Part shown: piece after piece, positions 1 to 9,065 of the stretch
Layout: each line of letters starts with the position of its first letter
Position numbering within the stretch: position 1 is the stretch's first letter
Assembly: GCF_003797835.1 (NCBI RefSeq)
Contig: NZ_RKMF01000016.1
Coordinates: forward strand, 20,036 to 84,035
Origin: Kocuria soli
Lineage (GTDB): Bacteria; Actinomycetota; Actinomycetes; Actinomycetales; Micrococcaceae
Direction of reading: 5' to 3'
DNA: 64,000 nucleotides
Position numbers and translations under genes: made by a program
The notes under the pieces: generated by a model
What the model was told of the DNA's origin: nothing
Seen by the model: the letters and a program-made list of their open reading frames with translations, nothing else
Databases searched by the model: none

Positions 1-269
1 GGGGGGAGGCCGCGGTCGACGAGGGGGTCAACGCCGCACTCGGCTCCCACCTGGAGGCGCTGAGAAGCCTGGTGGACGAACAGTTCGCAGGGTGGGCCGT
101 CACGGAACTGGGGCTCAGCCGACAGGACGCCACGCAATGGGTGGGCATGTTCTCCCAGGCGGTGCTCTCGGTCCTCCAGGGTTGGGTGGTCCAGTCCCAG
201 CTCATGCCCGGTTTCGCACACGAGGCGTACCTGGACTACGCGCGCACCATCGCAGCCGTCGGAGACTGA
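1..269 (+). CDS. C-terminal end of a TetR/AcrR-like regulator (partial)
   Basis: The reading frame is open from the left edge and ends at TGA 267-269, so only about the last 88 residues are present and the start lies outside the window. The visible part is mostly helical, with a hydrophobic stretch (MFSQAVLSVLQGWVVQ) followed by HEAYLDYARTIAAV. This pattern resembles the C-terminal ligand/dimer domain of TetR-type regulators, where a long helix ends in an LDxxxxxI-type segment. No DNA-binding part is visible, so the family call is an inference from the helical pattern alone. It stops 63 bp before the carbonic-anhydrase-like gene and may be cotranscribed with it. Confidence 0.45.
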   Translation, partial: GEAAVDEGVNAALGSHLEALRSLVDEQFAGWAVTELGLSRQDATQWVGMFSQAVLSVLQGWVVQSQLMPGFAHEAYLDYARTIAAVGD

Positions 270-332
270 CGGTGAGCAACCACCGCACGCAGCACACGGA
301 AACAAGAACCACAACGACGTGGAGGAGAACGC

Positions 333-854
333 ATGGAACCCGTGATCGCGGCCTGGGAGGGCCGAGAACCCGAGATCGCCGAAGACGCCTTCGTGGCACC
401 CAACGCCACGGTGATCGGCGACGTCCGGATCGGGGCGGGGAGCGGTGTCTTCTACGGCACCGTGATCCGTGCCGATCGGTCACCCATTGCGCTCGGGGAG
501 GGCTCCAACCTCCAGGACAACTGCACCGTGCACTCGGACCCGGAGTTCCCGTGCACGATCGGCAACGGGGTCTCGGTCGGCCACGCGGCCGTCCTGCACG
601 GTTGCACGATTCACGACGACGTCCTGGTCGGGATGTCCGCCACGGTGCTCAACGGAGCGGTCATCGGTTCCGGGAGTCTGATCGCGGCGGGCGCGGTGGT
701 GTTGGAGGGCACCGAGGTTCCGCCCGGATCGTTGGTCGCCGGCGTCCCGGCCAAGGTCCGCCGGGAACTGACGGAGGCGGAACGCGAAAAGGTCACGCTC
801 AACGCGAGCACGTACCTGGACTTGAGCCGGCGGCACCGGGAACTGAACGCCTGA
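333..854 (+). CDS. gamma carbonic anhydrase-like hexapeptide-repeat protein
   Basis: The 173-residue protein is a left-handed beta-helix of the gamma-carbonic anhydrase/YrdA/PaaY group. It shows repeated hexapeptides (VIGDVRIGAGSGVFYG, CTIGNGVSVGHAAVLHG, NGAVIGSGSLIAAGAVV). The conserved histidine region DNCTVHSD and the pair GHAAVLHG fit the metal-binding histidines of the family, which bind zinc or iron at trimer interfaces. Length matches the usual 170-200 residues. The ATG start at 333 is well supported by GGAGGAG at 321-327. Family members include active carbonic anhydrases and proteins of unknown activity (YrdA, PaaY thioesterase), so the exact substrate is not settled. It converges with the GH65 gene across a strong hairpin. 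Confidence 0.85.
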   Translation: MEPVIAAWEGREPEIAEDAFVAPNATVIGDVRIGAGSGVFYGTVIRADRSPIALGEGSNLQDNCTVHSDPEFPCTIGNGVSVGHAAVLHGCTIHDDVLVGMSATVLNGAVIGSGSLIAAGAVVLEGTEVPPGSLVAGVPAKVRRELTEAEREKVTLNASTYLDLSRRHRELNA

Positions 855-919
855 GCGCCACTCGGGTCACGGCCGCCGTCGTAGGTGCCGTCGAAGCCGA
901 CGTCGGACTGTGACACCGA

Positions 920-970
920 AACGGGTCCGCCCCGCTCGGCACAGCGTGTGCGGAGCGGGGCGGACCCGTT
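920..970. terminator. bidirectional terminator-like hairpin
   Basis: An 18-bp perfect inverted repeat (920-937 with 953-970) encloses a 15-nt loop that itself can form a GCAC/GTGC stem. It lies between two convergent genes, the carbonic-anhydrase-like gene and the GH65 gene, 66 bp and 26 bp from their stops. There is no long T tract, as is common in high-GC actinobacteria. Confidence 0.75.
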
Positions 971-995
971 CGATCGGTGTCGCGAGACCGGACCG

Positions 996-3900
996 TCAGC
1001 GATGCCGGATGGACACGGCGATCTTCTGGCCGCCCTTGAGGACGTATTCCGCGCCGCTCACGTGAACGGTCACGGGGGCCGCCTGGCGGGAACTGCCTTC
1101 GAGTTCCAGGACGTCGTGGTCCATGCACACGCGGATGACCTGTCCGCGGTACAGGACGGTGAAGTTCACGGACTCCAGCTGGCGGGGCAGGTGAGGAGCG
1201 AACTCCAACCAGTCACCGCGCACACGGAGCCCCGCGTAGGCGCGGGTCACGACGTCGATGGATCCGGCCATTGCACCCATGTGAATGCCTTCGCCGGTCG
1301 TGCCGCCCTGGGTGTCGTCCATGTCCACCACCAGGGCGTCCTGGAAGGACGCCCAGGAACGGTCCGGTGCCAACCACGCCAGGACGGCCGCGTTGACCAC
1401 CTTGGACAAGGACGACCCGTGCGAGGACCGCGCAATGTAGAAGTCCACGGTGCGCTGGACGACGTCGTGGTCGATCTCGTAGCCCATGCGACCCAGTTCC
1501 TCGACCAGGCCCTCCGGACCCAGGAGGTAGACCAACATGATGGTGTCGGCCTGCTTGGACAGCTTGTAGTTGTTGGTCATGTCGCCCTCGTTCTCCAGCA
1601 GGAGATCCAGGCGGCCGATGTTGCGGTACTTCTTCTTGTAGAAGTCCCAGTCCAGTTCGTCCAGGTCGTCGTACCCGTCGTACTGGGAGATCGTGCCGTC
1701 CGAGTTGAAGGCCACGGACAGCTTCTGGGACATCTCCAACCACTGGGCGGGCTCGTCGTCGGCGATGCCGAACCGGGCCTGCAGTTCTTCACGCTGGTGG
1801 TCGACCATGTCGTTGAAGATGTTGGCAGAGTGGCGGAACAACCATGCCGCCAGGACGTTCGTGTAGGCGTTGTCCTTCAACCCGCCACCGTGCTGGCCGC
1901 GGGGGCCGTCGTGGTACTCGTCGGGCCCCATGACGCCGCTGATGTGGTACCGGCCGTCCGCCTCGTCGAACTCCGTCAGGGAGGCGAACAGTCGGGTGAT
2001 GCCGATGATCAGTTCCGCACCCTGGCCGGAGAGCCAGTCGATGTCACCCGTGGACTCGTAGTAGTGCCAGGCGTTGTACGCGATGGCAAGACCCACGTGG
2101 AACTGCCGCCAGGAGTTGTCCGGGAGCCAGCGCTGCGAGTGGTGGTTGAACAGCTCGGGCGGGGTCTCCTCGCGGCCGTCGGAACCGGACTGCCAGGGGA
2201 ACGCAGCACCGTTCAGACCGAATTCCTGAGCCCGGTAGTAGGCCATCGGGAGGCGGCGCCACCGGTAGGAGAGCAGCGACCGGCTGACCTGCGGTTCGTG
2301 CAGTGAGACCAGCGGGAGGATGTAGACGTCGTCCCAGAAGATGTGGCCGCGGTATCCCTCACCGTGCAACCCGCGTGCGGGGATGCCGGCGTCGCGCAGG
2401 GACAGGTGCGGGGCCAGGGTCTGTGCCGTGTGGAAGGCGTGGGTCCGCAGGGCCAGCTGGGTCAGCAGCTCTTCGGGTGCCGCGTCCGGCTGCAACTCGA
2501 GGTCGTAGCGGTCCCACAGGCGCTTCCAGGCCAGTTCGTGGCCTTCCAGCAGGCCCTTGAAGCCTCTGGGGCTGCGGTCCAGCTGGGACAGGGCGCCGTT
2601 GCGCGGGGAACCGATCGCGGCGTCGCGGCTGGTGACCACGGCGGTCGTGGTGTCGACGACCACCGGCTCGCCCTGGTGCACGCCGATCTGGTGGCGGCGG
2701 AACTCGGTGCCGCCCGGGCGGATCTCGCGCCGGGCGCGGATCGCGGCACCGCCGTACACCTCGGTGCGCTGGGCCGTGGCGATCTGGATCTGGGACTGGT
2801 TGGTGGTCACCAGGCTCAGCAGGGTCTCTTCCTCGTCCGGGAGCGTGGTGGATTCGTCCGTGGACAGGTGATGCGCGTTGAGTTCCTTGTACTCCTTCAC
2901 ACCGTCATTGGTCACGGCCGGGTCGATGCCGGTGCGGACGTGGATGCGGCCGGTGAAGTTCAGCGCGGTGATGGTGGTTTCCTGGGCGGCCATGTGGCGC
3001 AGGCGCAGGGAGACCAAGCGACGCTGGACCACCTGGATGCGGGGGCGTTCCCCGCGTTCCGTGGGGTCACCGGTGAGGTCGGTCAGGACCATACTGCGGG
3101 TCAGAACACCCGTACGCAGGTCGAGTTCGGTCCGCTCGTCGGAGTACTCCAGCCCGCCTTCGGAGAGCCACGTGCCGCCGGAGACCCGCAGGTCCAGGTG
3201 CGTCCAGTTGGGGGCGTTGACCATGGACTCGTGTTCGATGTCGCGGCCGTTGATGTGGCTGACCACGCGGTTGAACACGCCGGCCAGGTAGTTGCCGGGG
3301 TAGTGGATGCCGTCGGAGGACCGCTCGGAATGGGAGCCGCGCACACCCATGTACCCGTTGGACAGGGTCAGCAGGGACTCCCGCCGGGCCTGCACGGAGG
3401 GATCGAATCCGTGGAAGATCAGCTTCCAGGGGTCCTCACGCCGGGCCCCCAGGTCCAGTTCGCCGACGTCGTTGAGCACCACGTGGGCACCGCCGTTGTA
3501 CAGCGCCTGGCGGTCGCCATGTCGCGCAATGCCCACGACCAGCCCGAATCCACCGGCAACACCGGCTTCCACACCGGCCACGGCGTCCTCGACGACGACG
3601 GCCTCGACCGGGTCCACGCCGAGTTCCTTGGCGCACTGCAAGAACGTGTCGGGAGCCGGCTTGCCCGGCAGGCCGAGTTCAGCGGCGGTGGCGCCGTCGA
3701 CGATGTGGTCGAACAGGTCCCCGAGCTCGGCCCGCGCCAGCACGGTGGCCGAGTTGCGGGAGGCCGTGACCAACCCGACGGGCACATTGCCCTCACGGAG
3801 GCGTTCGATCAGCCGGACCGTTCCGTCGAACACGCGAACGCCCTGGTCCTCCAAGGCCTCGTTGAAGTAGGTGTTCTTGAGGGCGGCCTGTCCCTGGACG

Positions 3901-4274
3901 GTCCAGGCACCCGGTTCGTCCTCCGCGGAGCCCTCAGGGAGGGCCGCGTTGCGTGAGGCCAGGAGCGTGCGGATCCCGTCTTCACGACGGCGTCCGTCGA
4001 CGAAGTCCCGGTAGTCGGTGGCGACGTCGAACTCGGCCCGGTTCACGGGGGAGTCGTCGTCCAGCTGCTCCAGGCGAGAGTCCTGGAGCACCGCGTCGAA
4101 CAGGGACTTCCAGGCGGAGGCGTGAACCGCGGCCGTGTCCGTGATGACGCCGTCCATGTCGAAGATGACGGCCCCGTAGTTGGTGCGAAGTCCGTCGGAG
4201 GGCTTCTCGGGGAGTTCGTCCGCGCGGATCTGCGGGATCGAAGCCGTGTACGGCGCGGAGGGCAGTGCGTTCAA
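996..4274 (-). CDS. fused HAD beta-phosphoglucomutase / GH65 disaccharide phosphorylase
   Basis: The protein is about 1092 residues. Residues 35-300 form a HAD phosphatase/phosphoglucomutase domain with the nucleophile motif DMDG at 39-42, then LVTASRN, GKPAPDTF and VVVEDAVAG. Residues 310-1090 form a glycoside hydrolase family 65 module: YMGVRGSH, the DDVYILP segment, GPDEYHDG with Glu786 at the expected catalytic acid position, and LKDNAYTN. GH65 phosphorylases cleave maltose, trehalose or kojibiose with phosphate to give beta-glucose 1-phosphate, and beta-PGM converts this to glucose 6-phosphate, so the fusion would couple both steps. In M. tuberculosis the two activities are adjacent genes. 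I chose TTG at 4274 because CAGGAG sits 6 nt upstream and the extra 42 upstream residues look non-coding. The disaccharide substrate cannot be read from sequence. Confidence 0.88.
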   Translation of the reverse strand: MNALPSAPYTASIPQIRADELPEKPSDGLRTNYGAVIFDMDGVITDTAAVHASAWKSLFDAVLQDSRLEQLDDDSPVNRAEFDVATDYRDFVDGRRREDGIRTLLASRNAALPEGSAEDEPGAWTVQGQAALKNTYFNEALEDQGVRVFDGTVRLIERLREGNVPVGLVTASRNSATVLARAELGDLFDHIVDGATAAELGLPGKPAPDTFLQCAKELGVDPVEAVVVEDAVAGVEAGVAGGFGLVVGIARHGDRQALYNGGAHVVLNDVGELDLGARREDPWKLIFHGFDPSVQARRESLLTLSNGYMGVRGSHSERSSDGIHYPGNYLAGVFNRVVSHINGRDIEHESMVNAPNWTHLDLRVSGGTWLSEGGLEYSDERTELDLRTGVLTRSMVLTDLTGDPTERGERPRIQVVQRRLVSLRLRHMAAQETTITALNFTGRIHVRTGIDPAVTNDGVKEYKELNAHHLSTDESTTLPDEEETLLSLVTTNQSQIQIATAQRTEVYGGAAIRARREIRPGGTEFRRHQIGVHQGEPVVVDTTTAVVTSRDAAIGSPRNGALSQLDRSPRGFKGLLEGHELAWKRLWDRYDLELQPDAAPEELLTQLALRTHAFHTAQTLAPHLSLRDAGIPARGLHGEGYRGHIFWDDVYILPLVSLHEPQVSRSLLSYRWRRLPMAYYRAQEFGLNGAAFPWQSGSDGREETPPELFNHHSQRWLPDNSWRQFHVGLAIAYNAWHYYESTGDIDWLSGQGAELIIGITRLFASLTEFDEADGRYHISGVMGPDEYHDGPRGQHGGGLKDNAYTNVLAAWLFRHSANIFNDMVDHQREELQARFGIADDEPAQWLEMSQKLSVAFNSDGTISQYDGYDDLDELDWDFYKKKYRNIGRLDLLLENEGDMTNNYKLSKQADTIMLVYLLGPEGLVEELGRMGYEIDHDVVQRTVDFYIARSSHGSSLSKVVNAAVLAWLAPDRSWASFQDALVVDMDDTQGGTTGEGIHMGAMAGSIDVVTRAYAGLRVRGDWLEFAPHLPRQLESVNFTVLYRGQVIRVCMDHDVLELEGSSRQAAPVTVHVSGAEYVLKGGQKIAVSIRHR

Positions 4275-4524
4275 CAGGTGCTCCTGATACTTACGAGCCC
4301 CGGACCCATGCGGTGTTTCGCGGCACGCAGCCACCCACCACCTGTTGGATCGGGCGCGGCTGTGCGTCGGAATGTCGGGGAAGGTCGATGCGGAGGGCAT
4401 ATTTTCCCCGGTTCAGGTGTCGCCACAGATTACATCACGCGCACGGGGGGCTGAGGTAGCCGGGAATCGTCGGCTCTTGTGACCGCGCGGGTGGGTTTCG
4501 GCGGCTCGCGATCAACCAAGGTGG

Positions 4525-5163
4525 TCAGGCCCTGTTCGCTCTCGTGTAAGCGCCCAAGACACTGCGTTCCGAGTTCAGGAGATAGCGCTCCAACTCGAGT
4601 GCTCCCGCTTCCGGACCTTCGGCGGTGAATACGGTGAGCACCCTGCGGTTGCTGGCCACGAACGGGGCGTGCAGGGCGTGTGGATCGTCAAGCGTGAGGA
4701 ACACGAGGCGTAATTCTGCGGCGACATTGCGGAACATGCGCATCAGGCGAGGACTGTCCGACAGGGCGACGATCCCTTCGTGAAAGGCCATGTTGGCACT
4801 CCCGATGCCGAGCCAGTCCTCAGCGGCCAAGTGCGTTTCTGCGAGGTGGAGGGCGTCCGCCATGCGTTGCACGGCGGGGTGCTCCGGGCGCGATCCGCGC
4901 ATTGTGGTGCATTCCACCGTGCGTCGGCACCGATAGATGTCCACGACGTCAGCCATCGACGGCGCGGACACGGACACACCGCGATGTGGGACGTGGGTCA
5001 GCAGGCCCTGTTCGGCCAAGGCTCGGTACGTCTCTCGGAGGGTGTTGCGTGAGACCTCGAACTGGTTGGAGAGGGCCGATTCCGACAGGCGGGATCCGGG
5101 CATGAACTCGCCGTCGATGATCCGCTGGCGCAAGAGGTCAGCCAGGGCGTCGCTGTGTGTCAC
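4525..5163 (-). CDS. GntR family transcriptional regulator (FCD type)
   Basis: The protein of about 212 residues has an N-terminal winged helix (LRQRIIDGEFMPGSRLSE, then SNQFEVSRNTLRETYRALA) and a C-terminal helical FCD-type ligand domain. It is divergent from the NRAMP-like transporter and the pxp genes, so it is the likely local regulator of that catabolic operon. In Bacillus subtilis the equivalent cluster carries a different regulator (KipR, IclR family). The start is uncertain: GTG at 5163 gives the usual GntR N-terminus, while the open frame continues up to 5310. FCD-type regulators usually bind short palindromes in the divergent promoter, and a good candidate is present at 5267-5296. 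Confidence 0.85.
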   Translation of the reverse strand: MTHSDALADLLRQRIIDGEFMPGSRLSESALSNQFEVSRNTLRETYRALAEQGLLTHVPHRGVSVSAPSMADVVDIYRCRRTVECTTMRGSRPEHPAVQRMADALHLAETHLAAEDWLGIGSANMAFHEGIVALSDSPRLMRMFRNVAAELRLVFLTLDDPHALHAPFVASNRRVLTVFTAEGPEAGALELERYLLNSERSVLGAYTRANRA

Positions 5164-5266
5164 ATTCCGGACTCTACCGAGCCGCCCGGGCGTCGTGGCG
5201 GCCTGACGTCGCCTCCCGGAGCAGGAGGGGCAGTTGGGTGAAGCGCACCCTTGACGATCACTTTGG

Positions 5267-5296
5267 ATTGTTGAACAATACGGATCAGATTGTTCT
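5267..5296. promoter_or_regulatory. candidate GntR operator and promoter for the transporter/pxp operon
   Basis: Positions 5267-5279 read ATTGTT-G-AACAAT, a perfect 6-bp inverted repeat. A further half site ATTGTTCT follows at 5289-5296. A -35-like TTGACG is at 5251-5256, so the palindrome would overlap the -10 region. The local AT content is much higher than in the surrounding DNA. Assignment of the GntR protein to this site is inference from its position between the divergent genes. Confidence 0.55.
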
Positions 5297-5340
5297 ATGG
5301 TGTAGATCACATTTGCGGTGTTCCCGGAAGGATGTCCGAC

Positions 5341-6618
5341 ATGGCTGGTTCGAGAACCGAGGTCCCCGACGGTATGGACGAACGCCGTTCGTCGGAGCTC
5401 GGGAAACGGGTTTCACGCGGAGCCGTGATCGGTGCCGTCTTCTTGATGGCCACGTCGGCCATCGGCCCCGGATTCATCACTCAGACCGCAACCTTCACGG
5501 CCGGCATGGGGGCCGCGTTCGCCTTCGCCATCCTCGCTTCGGTGCTGATCGACGTCGCGGTTCAGTTGAACGTCTGGCGAATGATCACCTCCTCGGGGCG
5601 CCGTGCGGGTGACCTTGCCAACCGCGCCATTCCGTTCTCGGGGCACTTCATCGCCGTGCTGGTGGTGATGGGCGGCTTGGCGTTCAACATCGGCAACATT
5701 GCCGGGGGCGGTCTGGGACTGAATGCGCTGCTCGGGATCGACCCCAAGGTCGGTGGCCTGCTGACGGGCCTGTTGGCGATCGTGTTGTTCCTGATCAAGA
5801 AGGCCGGCCGCGTCATGGACGTGGTGTTGGTGGTTCTGGGCGTCGGCATGATCGTCATGACGGTGGTCGTCGCCGTCGTGTCCCAACCTCCCGTGGGGGA
5901 AGCGTTGAAGCAGACGATCGTTCCTGATCAGCTGAATTTCGCGACGATCACCACCATCGTGGGCGGCACGGTCGGCGGGTACATCACCTACGCCGGGGCC
6001 CACAGGTATCTCGACTCGGGTCTGGTGGGCCCCAGACATTCCCGCACGGTCATGCGCTCCGCCACCAACGGGATCGTGGTGACTGCGATCATGCGGTACG
6101 TGCTCTTCCTGGCGGTCCTGGGGGTTGTCGCATCCGGGGTCGCACTGGACGTCTCGGGTCAGGCGGCGAACCCTGCCGGGCAGGCCTTCGGCGCCGTCCT
6201 GGGCCAGGCCGGGATACGGATCTTCGGTGCAATCTTCTGGGCCGCCGCTCTGAGCTCCGTGATCGGAGCCGCCTACACCTCGGCCACCTTCCTGTCGACG
6301 TTCAGCCGGAAGGTCTCCGGGGGGTGGGCCCTGCAACTGGCCACGGTCGGATTCATCGCCGTCTCCCTGGCGGTCTACCTGGTCATCGGCACGGCACCGG
6401 CTGCGCTGTTGGTGTTCGTCGGAGGGTTCAACGGTTTGATCCTCCCGGTGGGTCTCACGGTGTTCATGTACATCGGGTGGTTCCGCCCCGACCTGCTGGG
6501 GGTGGACCGTTATCCGAGGTGGCTGCTGATTCCCGGGACACTGGTGACGGCGCTCACCTGGTACATGGGTAGCGTGTCGGTCGGACCGATCTTCGACTTC
6601 CTGAGCACGAGCGGATGA
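5341..6618 (+). CDS. NRAMP-like membrane transporter of a 5-oxoprolinase cluster (YcsG-like)
   Basis: The 425-residue protein is strongly hydrophobic with about ten to eleven predicted membrane segments. The N-terminal segment [14 protein letters not shown] resembles the first helix of NRAMP carriers, but the classical metal-binding DPGN motif is not present, so a metal substrate is doubtful. B. subtilis YcsG, encoded beside ycsF-kipI-kipA, is the best positional parallel. By context it may import 5-oxoproline or a related lactam or amide. Candidate starts are 5332 and 5341; ATG 5341 is preferred because GGAAGG at 5326-5331 lies nine bases upstream. It is followed after 13 bp by pxpA and is probably the first gene of a four-gene operon. 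Confidence 0.8.
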   Translation: MAGSRTEVPDGMDERRSSELGKRVSRGAVIGAVFLMATSAIGPGFITQTATFTAGMGAAFAFAILASVLIDVAVQLNVWRMITSSGRRAGDLANRAIPFSGHFIAVLVVMGGLAFNIGNIAGGGLGLNALLGIDPKVGGLLTGLLAIVLFLIKKAGRVMDVVLVVLGVGMIVMTVVVAVVSQPPVGEALKQTIVPDQLNFATITTIVGGTVGGYITYAGAHRYLDSGLVGPRHSRTVMRSATNGIVVTAIMRYVLFLAVLGVVASGVALDVSGQAANPAGQAFGAVLGQAGIRIFGAIFWAAALSSVIGAAYTSATFLSTFSRKVSGGWALQLATVGFIAVSLAVYLVIGTAPAALLVFVGGFNGLILPVGLTVFMYIGWFRPDLLGVDRYPRWLLIPGTLVTALTWYMGSVSVGPIFDFLSTSG

Positions 6619-6631
6619 CCTGGGGGAACTC

Positions 6632-7396
6632 ATGACCAGCATTGATCTGAACTCCGATCTGGGCGAGAACACGCACGACCGAGTGGTCAGCGACGACGAA
6701 TCCATGCTCGCGATCGTGACGAGCGCGAACACGTCCTGTGGCTTCCACGCCGGCAGCCCCGAAGGGATCCGGCGAACGGTCGCAGCCGCGATCGATCGCG
6801 GTGTGAGCATCGGGGCCCACCCGAGTTATTGGGACTACGAGAACTTCGGGCGAACCGCGGTCGACGTCGACTCCGCCACGTTGCAGGCGCACGTCGAGTA
6901 CCAACTGGGTGCGTTGAGCGGGCTCACCTCTGCGCTGGGCAGCCGCGTCACTTACGTCAAGCCCCACGGTGCCCTGTACAACGCCATTGCCCACGACGAG
7001 CGCCAGGCCAAGGCCGTCGTGGCGGCCATCAAGTCGATCGACCCGGGCCTGGTCCTGCTGGGACTGGCTGGTGGCGTCGTGTTGCGAGTGGCCCAACGTG
7101 CCGGCCTGCAGGTGGCGGCCGAGGCATTTGCGGATCGGGCCTACCAGTCCGACGGGCAGTTGGTTTCCCGTTCACTGCCGGGTGCGGTTCTGAACGACCC
7201 GGAAGATGTGGCCACCAGGATGCTCCGCCTGGTCGAGCACGGCGTGATCCGGTCGATTGACGGTCGGGACGTCCGCGTGGAGGCGCAGTCCATCTGTGTG
7301 CACGGCGACAGCCCCGGGTCTGTGGCCATGGCTGCCGAGACGCGGCGAGTCCTGGAATCGGCCGGAGTCACCATCGCACCTTTTGCGGGGATCTGA
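6632..7396 (+). CDS. pxpA: 5-oxoprolinase subunit A (LamB/YcsF family)
   Basis: The 254-residue protein has the family hallmarks DLNSDLGE at the N-terminus, [38 protein letters not shown] and CVHGDSPG. In E. coli and B. subtilis PxpA works with PxpB and PxpC to hydrolyse 5-oxoproline to glutamate at the cost of ATP. Length matches the usual 245-255 residues. A GGGGGA ribosome-binding site lies just upstream. The stop codon TGA (7394-7396) overlaps the ATG of the next gene (7396), so translation is probably coupled. The family also occurs in lactam-using pathways, so the exact substrate is open. Confidence 0.92.
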   Translation: MTSIDLNSDLGENTHDRVVSDDESMLAIVTSANTSCGFHAGSPEGIRRTVAAAIDRGVSIGAHPSYWDYENFGRTAVDVDSATLQAHVEYQLGALSGLTSALGSRVTYVKPHGALYNAIAHDERQAKAVVAAIKSIDPGLVLLGLAGGVVLRVAQRAGLQVAAEAFADRAYQSDGQLVSRSLPGAVLNDPEDVATRMLRLVEHGVIRSIDGRDVRVEAQSICVHGDSPGSVAMAAETRRVLESAGVTIAPFAGI

Positions 7397-9063
7397 TGCG
7401 TTTCCTGCGGGCCTCGGACACGGCCCTGCTGGTCGAGGTCGAGGATCCGATGGAGGTGACGCGTCTGGGTGCCGCCTGGTCCGAGGTCCCCGGGGTCACG
7501 GAGCTGATCCCCGGAGCACAGACGGTGTTGGTGCGCTTCGACCCATCGCGGTTCAGCGACGCTCAGCTGGTGGACGCCCTCTCGACCGCCCGAACCGGAG
7601 CGCATTCCTCGGTCGCCGGTCCCGAGGTCAGCATCCCCGTGCGGTACGACGGCGAAGACCTCGACGAGGTTGCGGATCTGCTGTCCGTCTCCGTGGACAC
7701 CCTCATCGAGCGTCATCTGAACGCGCAGTGGCGGGTGGCCTTCTGCGGATTCGCTCCGGGGTTCGGGTACGCGACCTGCACCGATCCTTTGTTCGACGTT
7801 CCCCGCCGGTCCTCACCGAGAACGCGTGTGCCCGCCGGTGCGGTCGGCCTGGCCGGGCCCTTCACGAGTGTCTATCCGCGCGACAGCCCCGGTGGGTGGC
7901 AGTTGATCGGTCACACCGACGCCGTGATGTGGGACATCGACCGCGACCCGCCGGCATTGGTTGCACCGGGCACGGTCATCACGTTCGAGCAGCAACGCCC
8001 CGTCGCCGTCGTGACCAGTACACCGAATACCTCTGGACGAACGGGTGAGCTCTTCGACGGGTTGGAGGACGATCCGGTTGCTTCCGAGGTCGGTGGCCCG
8101 GCCTCGGGGTCCGGTCCAGAGGTGACGGTACGGGAGACCTGGCGGCCCGATCCCGTCCTGGCGTCACTGCGCGTCATCCACCCCGGAATACGGGCCCTGA
8201 TCCAGGACGGGGGACGCCCCGGTCACGCTGCCATGGGGGTCTCGGGTGCCGGTGCGGCCGACCGTACCGCGCTGTCCCAGGCCAACAGGGCAGTGGGCAA
8301 CCTCCCAACCGCGGCGGTCCTCGAATGCACGGGGGCGGTGCACATGGAATACCGCGGCCTTCCCGGCGTGGCTGCCGTGGCAGGCGCCCAGGGGACCGGC
8401 GAACTCGTTTCATCCGATGGCACGGTCCGACCGATCCTCCAAGGAGTGCCCTTCGCGATCGACGACGGAGACGAACTGTCCTTGAGTCACCCCACGCACG
8501 GACTGCGCTATGTCATCGCGGTGAGGGGCGGTCTGCTCGCGCGTCCAGCTCTGGGCAGTGTCTCGTCGGACACGCTGGCTGGGCTCGGGCCCGGGCCGCT
8601 CGAGGCAGGGGACTGCGTCGTGGTCGGGGATCCTCGGCACGCCCCGGCCGTCGTCGAACCGCTGGGCATCACTCGAGACCTGCCACGTTCAGGGGAGACC
8701 GTGGACGTGATGATCACCCTGGGGCCGCGTGACGATTGGTTCACGCCCGAGGCCGTGGCGGCCCTCACGGCTCAGGAATGGCTGGTCGGCACCAGGTCGG
8801 ATCGGGTGGGACTGCGACTGGAGGGAACCGTTCCGCTCGACAGGCGGATCGAGGGCGAGTTGCCGAGCGAAGGCACGGTCACGGGGGCGATCCAGGTGCC
8901 GCCGGACGGGCAGCCCGTGCTGTTCCTTCCCGATCACCCTTTGACGGGCGGCTATCCGGTCATCGGCGCGGTGGTCGCGGAACACCTTGACCTGGTGGGG
9001 CAGCTGCCACCGGGGGCCCGTATCCGGTTCCGGCTCCGGCCGGAGGAAAACTTTGGAGGCTGA
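7396..9063 (+). CDS. pxpBC: fused 5-oxoprolinase subunits B and C (AHS1-AHS2)
   Basis: One 555-residue chain carries two domains that are separate proteins in E. coli and B. subtilis. Residues 1-215 are the PxpB/KipI (AHS1) domain with CGFAPGFGY, RTRVPAGAVGLAGPF and DSPGGWQLIG. After a linker, residues 255-550 are the PxpC/KipA (AHS2) domain beginning VIHPGIRALIQDGGRPGH and continuing ADRTALSQANRAVGN. AHS1 and AHS2 are also the two domains that build the carboxyltransferase part of urea carboxylase, which matters because the next gene encodes a biotin carboxylase with BCCP. The start overlaps the pxpA stop, and the stop lies only 2 bp before the next gene. Confidence 0.9.
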   Translation: MRFLRASDTALLVEVEDPMEVTRLGAAWSEVPGVTELIPGAQTVLVRFDPSRFSDAQLVDALSTARTGAHSSVAGPEVSIPVRYDGEDLDEVADLLSVSVDTLIERHLNAQWRVAFCGFAPGFGYATCTDPLFDVPRRSSPRTRVPAGAVGLAGPFTSVYPRDSPGGWQLIGHTDAVMWDIDRDPPALVAPGTVITFEQQRPVAVVTSTPNTSGRTGELFDGLEDDPVASEVGGPASGSGPEVTVRETWRPDPVLASLRVIHPGIRALIQDGGRPGHAAMGVSGAGAADRTALSQANRAVGNLPTAAVLECTGAVHMEYRGLPGVAAVAGAQGTGELVSSDGTVRPILQGVPFAIDDGDELSLSHPTHGLRYVIAVRGGLLARPALGSVSSDTLAGLGPGPLEAGDCVVVGDPRHAPAVVEPLGITRDLPRSGETVDVMITLGPRDDWFTPEAVAALTAQEWLVGTRSDRVGLRLEGTVPLDRRIEGELPSEGTVTGAIQVPPDGQPVLFLPDHPLTGGYPVIGAVVAEHLDLVGQLPPGARIRFRLRPEENFGG

Positions 9064-9065
9064 TC

